From assembly GCF_001969365.1 (NCBI RefSeq), contig NZ_CP019312.1, positions 992,001 to 1,056,000 on the forward strand: a DNA stretch of 64,000 nucleotides, read 5' to 3'. Of the stretch, positions 1 through 7,883 are shown piece by piece (within the stretch, counting starts at the first letter, position 1; every line of letters starts with the position of its first letter). The stretch comes from Tateyamaria omphalii. Its GTDB lineage: Bacteria; Pseudomonadota; Alphaproteobacteria; Rhodobacterales; Rhodobacteraceae. The notes beneath the pieces are model-generated. The model was given only the letters and a program-made list of their open reading frames with translations, searched no databases and had not been told where the DNA came from. Position numbers and translations under genes: made by a program.

Positions 1-101
1 TGCACAGCCATGATGCCGTGTCGGTCCTGACCGAAGGAGACACGTTCGCGAGCGACAGCATCGACCCGCGGATGTTCCAGACGTTGTTCCACACAGGCTA
101 A
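1..101 (+). CDS. 3' end of an unidentified protein (truncated by window edge)
   Basis: One frame is open from base 3 to a TAA at 99-101 and gives about 32 C-terminal residues ending in LFHTG. It is followed directly by a palindrome and then an intrinsic terminator, as expected at the end of a real gene. The fragment is rich in Asp, Ser and Thr and has no motif I recognise, so no function is proposed. It belongs to a gene that begins before the window. Confidence 0.5.
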   Translation, partial: HSHDAVSVLTEGDTFASDSIDPRMFQTLFHTG

Positions 102-107
102 CGTGGG

Positions 108-126
108 GGCGGAGGGCACCTCCGCC
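108..126. repeat. Short palindrome GGCGGAGG-GCA-CCTCCGCC
   Basis: An 8-bp perfect stem with a 3-base loop lies just after the stop at 101. A near-identical palindrome with an even longer stem occurs at 22660-22682, so this is a dispersed element and not a chance hairpin. Confidence 0.6.
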
Positions 127-138
127 TTACGAAGTGAG

Positions 139-166
139 AAGCGCGCCGTCCATGGCGCGCTTTTTT
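139..166 (+). terminator. Rho-independent terminator
   Basis: AAGCGCGCC (139-147) pairs with GGCGCGCTT (154-162) around a 6-base loop, and a run of T follows to 166. It would end transcription of the gene that stops at 101. Confidence 0.75.
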
Positions 167-290
167 CGTTTTCACGCATGGTCTTGCAACCCGGCCATGC
201 AGTATCGGCATTGGTAAGTTCAGCCTTGTCGACCTATGTTTGTTCCAACGGGAGGACACACAATTCACGCATGAAATGCGAGGTTTTACA

Positions 291-518
291 ATGGCTTATG
301 TCTCCCATCCGAATTCATCCCTTCTGAGCAACATCCTTGACCGCGTCACTGCATTCTTTGCAGCTCTTGGTCATTCGGCTGCCATGTCGGCCGCCGCTGA
401 AAGCCGGTTCCGCCGCATCGAAGCGCTGCGCGCCAAGTCGGACGAAGAACTGGCAGCGATGAACCTGCGGCGCGAAGATATCGCGGCGTACGTCTTCCGG
501 GACATGATGCACCTGTGA
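291..518 (+). CDS. DUF1127 (YjiS-like) small protein
   Basis: A 75-residue protein. Its C-terminal half (FRRIEALRAKSDEELAAM followed by LRREDIAAYVF) matches the DUF1127 pattern: a basic helix, a segment of the type L..LSD.EL..., then an arginine-rich helix. Family members are small soluble proteins, and some bind RNA and affect phosphate or carbon metabolism; no specific role can be given here. The start at 291 is chosen because GAGG lies at about 280-283 with good spacing. In-frame starts at 240 and 276 lack a convincing ribosome binding site. Confidence 0.75.
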   Translation: MAYVSHPNSSLLSNILDRVTAFFAALGHSAAMSAAAESRFRRIEALRAKSDEELAAMNLRREDIAAYVFRDMMHL

Positions 519-616
519 CCTGTTTGCGGCGCCCATCGGTGTCGCACACATGCTGACCTAACGGCGCGGTGCCAGTTGCTTGACACCGCCCGCACAGCCC
601 GCCAACGCTGAGCGCA

Positions 617-2065
617 ATGATCGACCTGCGCCCCGTTGGATATGTGATCGGCCTGCTTGTGGCCGTGCTTGGACTGGCCATGATCCTGCCGATGCTCGTC
701 GATGTGGCGGAGGGGCGGGGGCACTGGCCGGTCTTTGCGGAATCCGCCCTGATCACCGTTCTGACCGGCGGTATGATCGCGCTGAGTTGCCAAAACGGCC
801 TGCGCGAAGGGCTGACGATCCAGCAGACTTTTCTTCTGACGACCGGCGTCTGGCTGACCTTGCCTATTTTTGGCGCGCTGCCCTTCTTTTTTGGCGAGAC
901 GGACGCCCGCTTTGTCGATGCATTTTTCGAGGCGATGTCGGGCCTGACCACCACTGGCTCCACAGTCCTATCCGGCCTCGACACGTTGCCCAAGGGGCTG
1001 TTGTTGTGGCGCGGGATCCTTCAATGGCTGGGCGGCATCGGGATCATTGTTGTGGCCATGGTGTTCCTGCCGGAATTGCGGGTCGGCGGCATGCAAATCT
1101 TTCGTACCGAAGCCTTCGACACCTTTGGCAAGATCCTGCCCCGCGCGACTGAAATTGCAAGCCGCATCTCGGTCATCTACGTGGCTTTGACCCTGATTTG
1201 CGCACTCTGCTATATCGCCGCTGGTATGGGAGCGTTCGATGCCACCGTGCACGCGATGACCACCATCGCGACCGGCGGGTTTGCGAATTACGACGCCTCC
1301 TTTGGCGCATTCGGCCCTGCCGTGTCTTACGTCGCGACCGTGTTCATGATCCTGGCGGCACTGCCCTTTGTCCGGTTTGTCCAGCTGAGCGCAGGCACCG
1401 CCCAACCGCTGTTGCGAGACCGGCAAATCCACGTCTTTCTGATCACCGCCTTTTCCATCGTCGGCGTCATCGCGGCCTGGAACCTGTGGCAGCAAAATGC
1501 AGCAGACGAGGGCGCGGTGCGCGCGGCCCTGTTCAACACCGTGTCATTGATGACCGGCACAGGATACGCCAACGCCGATTATGGCCAATGGGGTAGCTTT
1601 GCGGTCGCGGTCCTGTTCTTCACCGGCCTGATCGGAGGCTGCGCGGGCTCGACCGCCTGTTCGATCAAGGTGTTTCGCTATCAATTGCTGTTCGCCTCAA
1701 TCAAGGCACAGTTGCAGAAAACCCGCAGCCCCCATGGCATCTTCACCCCACGCTACGCGGGCCGCCCAGTGGGCGAGGATGTGCTGAACTCGGTCATGTC
1801 GTTCTTCATGTTCTTTGTAGTTACGCTGGGTGTCTTGGCCGTGGCGCTGGCGATGACGGGTCTCGACTTCGTCACCGCGCTGTCGGGGGCCGCAACGGCG
1901 CTCGCCAATATTGGACCGGGGTTCGGGGATCAGATTGGTCCCGCTGGCAACTTCGCGGGCCTGAATGACACGGCCAAGTGGTTGCTGGCCGCCGCAATGT
2001 TGATTGGGCGGCTCGAACTGATGGCCGTCTACGTGATGTTTACCGTTCAATTCTGGAGAGCGTGA
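617..2065 (+). CDS. trkH: TrkH/KtrB family potassium uptake protein
   Basis: A 482-residue polytopic membrane protein of normal TrkH length. It carries the repeated pore-type segments of the family: MSGLTTTGST near residue 110, a TTIATGGFANYD segment near 218, SLMTGTGYA near 310 and a last one with ATALANIGPGFG near 430. Glycines at the selectivity-filter positions are kept. TrkH is the K+-translocating subunit and normally works with the NAD-binding protein TrkA, which is not in the window. The stop codon overlaps the start of the next gene (TGATG), so the two are probably translated together, although no functional link is obvious. Confidence 0.9.
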   Translation: MIDLRPVGYVIGLLVAVLGLAMILPMLVDVAEGRGHWPVFAESALITVLTGGMIALSCQNGLREGLTIQQTFLLTTGVWLTLPIFGALPFFFGETDARFVDAFFEAMSGLTTTGSTVLSGLDTLPKGLLLWRGILQWLGGIGIIVVAMVFLPELRVGGMQIFRTEAFDTFGKILPRATEIASRISVIYVALTLICALCYIAAGMGAFDATVHAMTTIATGGFANYDASFGAFGPAVSYVATVFMILAALPFVRFVQLSAGTAQPLLRDRQIHVFLITAFSIVGVIAAWNLWQQNAADEGAVRAALFNTVSLMTGTGYANADYGQWGSFAVAVLFFTGLIGGCAGSTACSIKVFRYQLLFASIKAQLQKTRSPHGIFTPRYAGRPVGEDVLNSVMSFFMFFVVTLGVLAVALAMTGLDFVTALSGAATALANIGPGFGDQIGPAGNFAGLNDTAKWLLAAAMLIGRLELMAVYVMFTVQFWRA

Positions 2066-3669
2066 TGACGCAAAACCGCCCCCTTGGTGCACAGATTTCG
2101 CACATGCTCAAAGACCGCGGGGTCGATGTGATCTTTGGCATTCCGGGCGTGCACAATCAGGAAATGTACCGCGGCATCGAAGAGGCCGGGATCACCCACG
2201 TGCTTGCGCGCCACGAGCAGGGCGCGGGGTTCATGGCCGACGGGTATGCGCGGGCGACGGGCAGGCCGGGCGTGGCCTATGTCATCACCGGACCGGGGCT
2301 GACAAACATCATGACGCCGATGGGGCAGGCGTACAGCGACAGCGTGCCGATGCTGGTGATTTCGTCTTGTCTGGACGAAACGGCAGCGACGAAGGGCCAG
2401 TTGCACCAGATGAAGGACCAGCGCGCGGCAGCAGAAACCGTCTGTGACTGGTCGGAAGAGGCGCGCACGGCGGAGGCGGCTTACGCGCTGATTGATCGAG
2501 CCCTGATGGAGTTCGACACACGCCGCGCCCGTCCAAAGCACCTGCAGGTGCCCATTCGCGTGCTTGAAGCGGATGCGCCATCGCCGCCGCCCACACCGAA
2601 CAGCGAACTCGCAGGCGACATCCCGCGGGATGACCTGACGGTGCGGCGCATCGCGGATGCTCTGATGTCAGCCAAGCGCCCTGCGATGGTGCTGGGGGGC
2701 GGCGCGACCATTGGCGCGTCGCTTTATCCCAAGCTCGCAGATGCCGTTGGCGCTGCGGTTTTCACCAGCTATGCAGGCCGCGGCATCATGCCGCCAGACC
2801 ATCCCTTGTCGTTCGGGGCGACACTCGCGCGCCCCGAGTCTGCGCGGGTGCTGAACACGGCTGATCTGGTGTTGGTCGTCGGCTGCGAGTTGGCCGAAGT
2901 CGATCTATGGCGCAGCGCATTGGGGTGTGATGCCCCCATGATCCGCATCGATATTGACCCCGCGGTGCTCGCCACACATCAGCGGTCGCAGGACCGCATC
3001 GTGCTGGGCGAAGGCTATGAGATCATGGAGGCTGTGCTCGATGCGGTTGCGGGCCAGACGCCCGCGACCCTGTGGAACACGGCAGAGATCGCGCAGACAC
3101 GCACCCGCTGGCGGGCCGAGGTCGATGCCGAACGCCCGGGCATCGTCCCTGTCTGCAATGCCCTGCGCGACTGCCTGCCGGACGGCACCATGATCTATTC
3201 CGACATGACCCAGTTCGCCTATACGGCCAAGGAAGTCTGGGATATGGATCGCCCCGGCCACTGGCACCACCCGACTGGCTTCGGCACCCTCGGCTATGCA
3301 ACACCGGCAGCCATCGGCGGCGCTGTCGCCCGCAACGGCAAGCCCACGATGGCCATCATCGGCGACTACGGCTTCCACTACACAATGCAGGAGTTGGGCG
3401 TAGCGGTCGAACTGGGCCTGCCGCTGCCCATCATCCTGTGGGACAACGGCAAGCTGAAAGAGATCGAGGAAAGCATGGTGCGCGCCCAGATCGCGCCCAA
3501 CGCTGTCGTCGCACGCAACCCGGATTTCTGCAAACTGGCCGAAGCCTTTGGCGCGTCTTCCGAAGCGCCCCACACCCTGCACGACATGCAAAACGCCGTC
3601 CGCGCGGCGTTTGACGCAGACGGTCCGACACTGATCTACCTCACACCAGATATCGCCATTCCGACTTGA
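2065..3669 (+). CDS. ThDP-dependent decarboxylase, AruI-like (5-guanidino-2-oxopentanoate decarboxylase)
   Basis: A 534-residue member of the acetolactate synthase/pyruvate decarboxylase superfamily. The N-terminal ThDP domain has FGIPGVHNQEMYRG and the activating glutamate in RHEQGAGFMADGYAR. A central FAD/NAD-like domain follows, then a C-terminal ThDP domain with YSDMTQFAYT, HPTGFGTLGY and the metal site GDYGFHYTMQEL...WDN. The HPTGxGTLGY and SDMTQxAYT segments recall AruI, which acts in arginine catabolism through the transaminase pathway. The usual GDGG at the metal site is GDYG here, with the metal-binding Asp kept. The start at 2065 overlaps the trkH stop. No arginine transaminase gene is nearby, so the substrate is an inference from similarity; another 2-oxoacid is possible. 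Confidence 0.65.
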   Translation: MTQNRPLGAQISHMLKDRGVDVIFGIPGVHNQEMYRGIEEAGITHVLARHEQGAGFMADGYARATGRPGVAYVITGPGLTNIMTPMGQAYSDSVPMLVISSCLDETAATKGQLHQMKDQRAAAETVCDWSEEARTAEAAYALIDRALMEFDTRRARPKHLQVPIRVLEADAPSPPPTPNSELAGDIPRDDLTVRRIADALMSAKRPAMVLGGGATIGASLYPKLADAVGAAVFTSYAGRGIMPPDHPLSFGATLARPESARVLNTADLVLVVGCELAEVDLWRSALGCDAPMIRIDIDPAVLATHQRSQDRIVLGEGYEIMEAVLDAVAGQTPATLWNTAEIAQTRTRWRAEVDAERPGIVPVCNALRDCLPDGTMIYSDMTQFAYTAKEVWDMDRPGHWHHPTGFGTLGYATPAAIGGAVARNGKPTMAIIGDYGFHYTMQELGVAVELGLPLPIILWDNGKLKEIEESMVRAQIAPNAVVARNPDFCKLAEAFGASSEAPHTLHDMQNAVRAAFDADGPTLIYLTPDIAIPT

Positions 3670-3671
3670 TG

Positions 3672-3717
3672 CTTCTTCTGGCTGAAAATACTTCGGGGGT
3701 TTGGGGGCAGAGCCCCC
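3672..3717 (+). repeat. Dispersed 3'-end element (TTCTTCTGGCTGAAAATAC type)
   Basis: The sequence CTTCTTCTGGCTGAAAATAC is followed by a G-rich segment and a GGGGGC-AGA-GCCCCC hairpin. It starts three bases after the stop of the decarboxylase gene. Related copies lie at 10121, 37127 and, on the minus strand, at 30880 and 52175, always downstream of a stop codon and in the same orientation as the gene. Confidence 0.7.
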
Positions 3718-3754
3718 ATTCATTCGTAAATCGTGTCGCGCAGCGTCCTTTGGA

Positions 3755-4027
3755 TCACATCTTGGATCCCTCGGCGCGGTAGATCCCGCCCCAGGTCTTG
3801 CCTGCGATGTAAGCCGGGCACCCTTTCTTGCGGGTGTTGACGATCAGAAACCACATGGTTTCACCGGGACGGCCCGCGCGGCTGTACTCACAGCCCAGGG
3901 GATGCGTCCACCATTGCCCCTGATGCGAGGCCGGCGGTTTCACAACGGCCGTCGCCGCCACAACCTGTGCCGCTGGCACGATGACGAACGCGGCTGCAGC
4001 CGCCGCCTTGATAAGGAATTTGAACAT
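3755..4027 (-). CDS. Small exported protein of unknown function
   Basis: A 90-residue protein. It has a basic N-terminus, a hydrophobic Ala-rich core and a likely signal peptidase site after AAQVVAA near residue 25. The mature part has two cysteines (LGCEY and KKGCPAY), which could form a periplasmic disulfide, and several tryptophans. GGAG lies six bases before the ATG. I do not recognise the family. It is transcribed in the same direction as the exported protein upstream (4151-5896), with about 120 bp between them. Confidence 0.65.
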   Translation of the reverse strand: MFKFLIKAAAAAAFVIVPAAQVVAATAVVKPPASHQGQWWTHPLGCEYSRAGRPGETMWFLIVNTRKKGCPAYIAGKTWGGIYRAEGSKM

Positions 4028-4095
4028 GACACACTCCGTTCACTGAAAAAGGATCAGCGCCCCCACGCCTTGCCCCGACAGTGAGCCGGGCCGCG

Positions 4096-4110
4096 TTAAC
4101 GCGGACCTAA
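4096..4110. promoter_or_regulatory. Possible CtrA-like box with one mismatch
   Basis: TTAA at 4096-4099 and CTAA at 4107-4110 are separated by seven bases. This is one mismatch from the TTAA-N7-TTAA consensus of the alphaproteobacterial regulator CtrA. It lies about 70 bp upstream of the small exported protein gene. A single near-match is weak evidence. Confidence 0.25.
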
Positions 4111-4150
4111 CGGCGCGCCTCGGAATGTGGTGGATTTTAACGAATGGTCA

Positions 4151-5896
4151 TCAGTCCCAGCAGCTGACCAGCACGGTCATACCGGTCGCCGCCTCTGACA
4201 GGTCCACCGGATCAATAGGTGCAGCGCTGTTCGTGCCCGCGGCGGCCATTCCAGCCTGCGACAGCACGTCCTGCAGCACCTCGCGGTCAAGGGCAAAGCG
4301 CACGCCGTCCGGCAGCGCGCGACCGGTCTGCGCGTCGGGGAGCAGCATGCCAAGCACGCCGCCGCCTGCATCCAGCACAGGACCGCCCGCATCGCCCGGC
4401 AGCGTGTTCATCGCCAACCGTGTCACGTCGGGCTCACCGTTCAGGCCGCGCACATCGCTGAGCGTGCCAAAGGTCATCGACGGCGCGCCAAGCACCCCCT
4501 CGAAACTGAAACCGGCGGCGGCCACTTCGGATTGCAGACGCGGTTGCGCCTCGGCAAAGCGTGCCACAGCGCGCGGCGCGAGCAGCGTTTCAGGTTTCAG
4601 CACGGCCACACCACGCGCGTCATCCAGAACCGACACCTCCGCCTCGATGTCTGAATCGAGCGTCACGCGGGCGCAGCTGTTGACCGCCTCAACCGTGGTC
4701 AGGACCGTGCCGCGTCGATCCACGAAAAAGCCCGAGCGCGACAAGCGCGGTTTGCGGATTTCCAGCCCCGACACAAGGTCAATGGCCTGCTCGGCGGTGC
4801 TGGCACTGGTCGGAATGACGCCGTCGATCCGGACAAAGCTCTTCTCCATCTCGTCCATCAACCGCGTGCGTCGTTCTTCGTCCCCGGCAGGCCAGACCAC
4901 GGTAAAGCCCTTGATCTGCCCGTCCTCAAGCGCCACGCGGGTTTCGGACACGCGCGTGGCATCCTCGCCCACAAGCGTGAACGACCGCTCCGTGCGCGTG
5001 CGCGGCCCGTCGAGCGGCACGATGTCGAGCGTCTGCATGATATCATAGAGGCCAAAGAGCGTCGTCTGATCGCCCTCTTGGCTGATCAGCAGAATGGTCG
5101 CTTCCAGGTCGCCCGTGGCTGTGTAATGGGCAAACGGATACTCGTATTTATCGAAGGCCACGATTTCTGTTGGCATCAGCATCTCGATCCCTGCGGTATC
5201 ATCTCGCACGATCTCGAGCCCCAGCCCGTCCAGCACAGAGTTGTAGTCCTGCAAAAGTGCCGCGCGCTGGCGCGTGGTCAGGATGCCCGTCACGTCAAAG
5301 CCCTCGCGCTCTTGCCAGACCGCCATCGCATTGCGCGTACCGCGACCAAAGGCACCATCGATGCCCCCCTGATAGGTACCCGCCCACTGCAGGGCGATCT
5401 GCAGATCCTCGCGCTCGGCGCGGCTCAGCTGCCGCTCGCTGCGCTGCGCCTGCGCAGGCGTTTCATCGGCGGGTTCAGGGGCAGGCAGCTCTGCTGTGGG
5501 TTCGGGAGTCTGCGGTGTTGTTGGCGCCGTAGGCAAAGGCGCGTTCACCACGCCGCGGTTCAGCACATTCGCCCCAATGGGCCAGAACTGCTGCCGAAAG
5601 GCAGAGCTGAGTGCGATGTAGCTGTCGCGGGGGATCACCCCCTCGGACCGATAAACGCGCAGCACTTGCTGTGCGTCCGACCGTGCGTAGGGACCAAGTG
5701 CAATGCCATACCATCCGCCGCCCAGGGCAAACCCGTTCACATCCGGCAATTCCGCGGCATAGGCGCGCGCGCGTTCCGTTGCGGCATTCAGGTTCGGCTG
5801 GGCTTCGATCTGGATCCAGACCGGATCCTCCTGTGCCGCGGTCCCGACAACCGATGCAAGCACCATCACCCACGCCAGCATCATACGCTTTAACAT
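4151..5896 (-). CDS. Exported SPOR/peptidoglycan-binding protein with an inactive trypsin-like domain
   Basis: A 581-residue protein. A signal peptide (about 1-20) is followed by a SPOR-like segment (about 23-100), a Pro-rich linker, a PG_binding_1 domain (about 155-215, with QGGIDGAFGRGTR), a region of unknown fold, and a trypsin/HtrA-like domain (about 375-560). In that last domain the positions of the catalytic triad appear substituted: VLTTVEAV has Glu403 where His is expected, RGVAVLK has Gly429 for Asp, and LPGDAGGPVL has Ala503 for Ser. The spacing fits the family, so it looks like a pseudoprotease held at the cell wall. The start is the ATG before the hydrophobic stretch; the frame stays open further upstream, but only antisense to glyQ. 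Confidence 0.75.
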   Translation of the reverse strand: MLKRMMLAWVMVLASVVGTAAQEDPVWIQIEAQPNLNAATERARAYAAELPDVNGFALGGGWYGIALGPYARSDAQQVLRVYRSEGVIPRDSYIALSSAFRQQFWPIGANVLNRGVVNAPLPTAPTTPQTPEPTAELPAPEPADETPAQAQRSERQLSRAEREDLQIALQWAGTYQGGIDGAFGRGTRNAMAVWQEREGFDVTGILTTRQRAALLQDYNSVLDGLGLEIVRDDTAGIEMLMPTEIVAFDKYEYPFAHYTATGDLEATILLISQEGDQTTLFGLYDIMQTLDIVPLDGPRTRTERSFTLVGEDATRVSETRVALEDGQIKGFTVVWPAGDEERRTRLMDEMEKSFVRIDGVIPTSASTAEQAIDLVSGLEIRKPRLSRSGFFVDRRGTVLTTVEAVNSCARVTLDSDIEAEVSVLDDARGVAVLKPETLLAPRAVARFAEAQPRLQSEVAAAGFSFEGVLGAPSMTFGTLSDVRGLNGEPDVTRLAMNTLPGDAGGPVLDAGGGVLGMLLPDAQTGRALPDGVRFALDREVLQDVLSQAGMAAAGTNSAAPIDPVDLSEAATGMTVLVSCWD

Positions 5897-6073
5897 CCGC
5901 CCATATCCCCTTGGTTGGTCTTGGTGCCATACTTGAACTTCGGCGCAGATTAAGCAGGATTTCGCCACAATGGAAATGGTGGAATACCCGCAAAAAGCCT
6001 CCTCGCGCGCAATTGACCATTCGGGGGGCGGGCCGTAGGAAAGGCACGCAAACTCAACCGATGGCAGCCTCCC

Positions 6074-7015
6074 ATGTCCGACACCGTGACCACGCCCAAA
6101 TCCTTCCAGGAGATCATCCTGCGTCTGCAGAATTACTGGGCGGAAAAAGGCTGCGCCGTGCTGCAACCCTACGACATGGAAGTGGGGGCAGGGACGTTCC
6201 ATCCGGCCACGACGCTGCGCAGTTTGGGCACTCGGCCTTGGGCTGCGGCTTACGTCCAGCCGTCGCGCCGCCCGACCGACGGGCGGTATGGCGAGAATCC
6301 CAACCGGTTGCAGCACTACTACCAATACCAGGTGCTGATCAAACCCAGCCCGCCCGACCTTCAGGACCTGTACCTTGGCTCGTTGCGCGCCATAGGCATC
6401 GACATGGACCTGCACGATATCCGCTTTGTCGAAGACGACTGGGAAAGCCCCACCCTGGGCGCCTGGGGGCTTGGCTGGGAGGTCTGGTGCGATGGCATGG
6501 AAGTGTCGCAATTCACCTATTTTCAACAGGTTGGCGGGCATGATTGCCACCCCGTGTCGGGTGAGCTGACCTACGGCCTCGAACGGCTGGCCATGTATAT
6601 CCTGGGCGTCGATCACGTTATGGACATGCCCTTCAACGACCCGCAGACGCCCATTGCGCTCAGCTACGGCGACATCTTCAAGCAGACGGAAGAAGAATAC
6701 GCCCGCTGGAATTTCGACACCGCCAACACCGAGGTGCTGTTGCGCCATTTCGAAGAGGCGGAGGCCGAGTGCGAAAAGGTTCTTGCCCAAGAGCATGACG
6801 ACCCCAAAACCGGCAAGCGCATCATCATGGCGCACCCGGCCTATGACCAGTGCATCAAGGCATCCCACATCTTCAACCTGCTGGACGCGCGGGGGGTGAT
6901 TTCCGTCACCGAACGCCAAGCCTATATCGGACGTGTGCGCGCGTTGGCAAAACAATGCGCCGACGCTTTCGTGCAGACCCGCGCAGGCGGCTGGCAACCC
7001 GAGGATGCAGCGTGA
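6074..7015 (+). CDS. glyQ: Glycine--tRNA ligase alpha subunit
   Basis: A 313-residue protein with the full set of GlyQ signatures: [17 protein letters not shown] at the N-terminus, then [41 protein letters not shown] and [19 protein letters not shown]. It catalyses glycine activation and works as an alpha2beta2 enzyme with the beta subunit GlyS encoded at 7883. Two short genes lie between them, all with overlapping stop and start codons, so glyQ-VOC-DUF6446-glyS is one operon. Confidence 0.97.
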   Translation: MSDTVTTPKSFQEIILRLQNYWAEKGCAVLQPYDMEVGAGTFHPATTLRSLGTRPWAAAYVQPSRRPTDGRYGENPNRLQHYYQYQVLIKPSPPDLQDLYLGSLRAIGIDMDLHDIRFVEDDWESPTLGAWGLGWEVWCDGMEVSQFTYFQQVGGHDCHPVSGELTYGLERLAMYILGVDHVMDMPFNDPQTPIALSYGDIFKQTEEEYARWNFDTANTEVLLRHFEEAEAECEKVLAQEHDDPKTGKRIIMAHPAYDQCIKASHIFNLLDARGVISVTERQAYIGRVRALAKQCADAFVQTRAGGWQPEDAA

Positions 7016-7371
7016 CCTATACCAATGCCACCCCGGTGCTGCGCGTCTCCGACTACCAGCGGGCCAAGGCGTTCTATGTGGACGTGCTCGGGTTTGAGGT
7101 CATGCAGGAAGCGGGCGAACCGATCATCGGTTTTGGCATCTTTCGGGCCGGTGCGGCCCAGATCTTCCTGATCGCATGGGAGGGGGCAGAGGCCGCATAT
7201 GACGGCTGGCGCGTTTATCTCTACCCGCAGGATCTGGACGCGCAACTGGCCCATATCGCGTCGACCGGCACCGCGGTGACGGGGCCAACGGTCACCGAAT
7301 ACGGCATGCGAGAGGTCCAGCTGACCGATCCCGACGGCAACGTCATCTGCCTGGGCGAGGATGCGGCGTGA
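7012..7371 (+). CDS. VOC (glyoxalase/bleomycin resistance-like) family protein
   Basis: A 119-residue single VOC module: [24 protein letters not shown] at the start (beta-alpha-beta) and [17 protein letters not shown] at the end. The first part resembles bleomycin-resistance and lyase members that form dimers of paired beta-alpha-beta-beta-beta units. The start is a GTG that overlaps the glyQ stop. The substrate is unknown; its place inside the glycyl-tRNA synthetase operon is conserved in the group, but I know of no mechanistic link. Confidence 0.8.
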   Translation: MTYTNATPVLRVSDYQRAKAFYVDVLGFEVMQEAGEPIIGFGIFRAGAAQIFLIAWEGAEAAYDGWRVYLYPQDLDAQLAHIASTGTAVTGPTVTEYGMREVQLTDPDGNVICLGEDAA

Positions 7372-7883
7372 GCGGAAAAATCATTGGAATTGTCATCGTG
7401 CTGAGTGGGATCATCGCGGGCGCCGCCCTTTATTACCTGCAAGTCTACGGTTTTTATGAAGAGGTGCAGGTGGCCGAGGTGAACCTTGTGTCGGTCGTGT
7501 CGGGCGAACCCGAGCCGATCCCCTTCGACACCTTTCAGGCCATCGACGCCGACAGCTCGCCCATCCGCTACCGGGCCTGCTTTACGACCGAACTGTCACT
7601 GGCCCTGCTGACGGAAACCTATGTGGGCCTCGACGACATCACCCCCCGCAACGCGCCGGGCTGGTTCGACTGTTTCGACGCCGAAGCCATTGCGGGCGAG
7701 TTGGACGCCGGGACCGCCTTGCCGTTCCTTGGCGAAAAGAACGTTGATTTCGGCGTCGACCGGGTTGTCGCCATCACCGAAGACGGGCGCGGCTATGTCT
7801 GGCACGAGCTGAACGATTGCGGCGAAAAAGCCTATGACGGCACGATTGTGGGCGAAGAATGCCCAAGACGGGACACTGACTAA
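7368..7883 (+). CDS. DUF6446 family single-pass membrane protein
   Basis: A 171-residue protein. It has one N-terminal membrane helix (about residues 5-26) and an exported domain of about 140 residues that contains paired cysteines (YRACFTT, GWFDCFD, NDCGEK, EECPRR). The GTG start overlaps the stop of the VOC gene, and the stop overlaps the ATG of glyS. I recognise it as the family usually found between glyQ and glyS in Rhodobacterales. Its function is unknown. Confidence 0.75.
   Translation: MSGKIIGIVIVLSGIIAGAALYYLQVYGFYEEVQVAEVNLVSVVSGEPEPIPFDTFQAIDADSSPIRYRACFTTELSLALLTETYVGLDDITPRNAPGWFDCFDAEAIAGELDAGTALPFLGEKNVDFGVDRVVAITEDGRGYVWHELNDCGEKAYDGTIVGEECPRRDTD

Noticed and set aside
5897..6997. 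Open frame extending the minus-strand exported protein upstream across glyQ
   Set aside because: It is antisense to a highly conserved gene, and a clear signal peptide begins at 5896.
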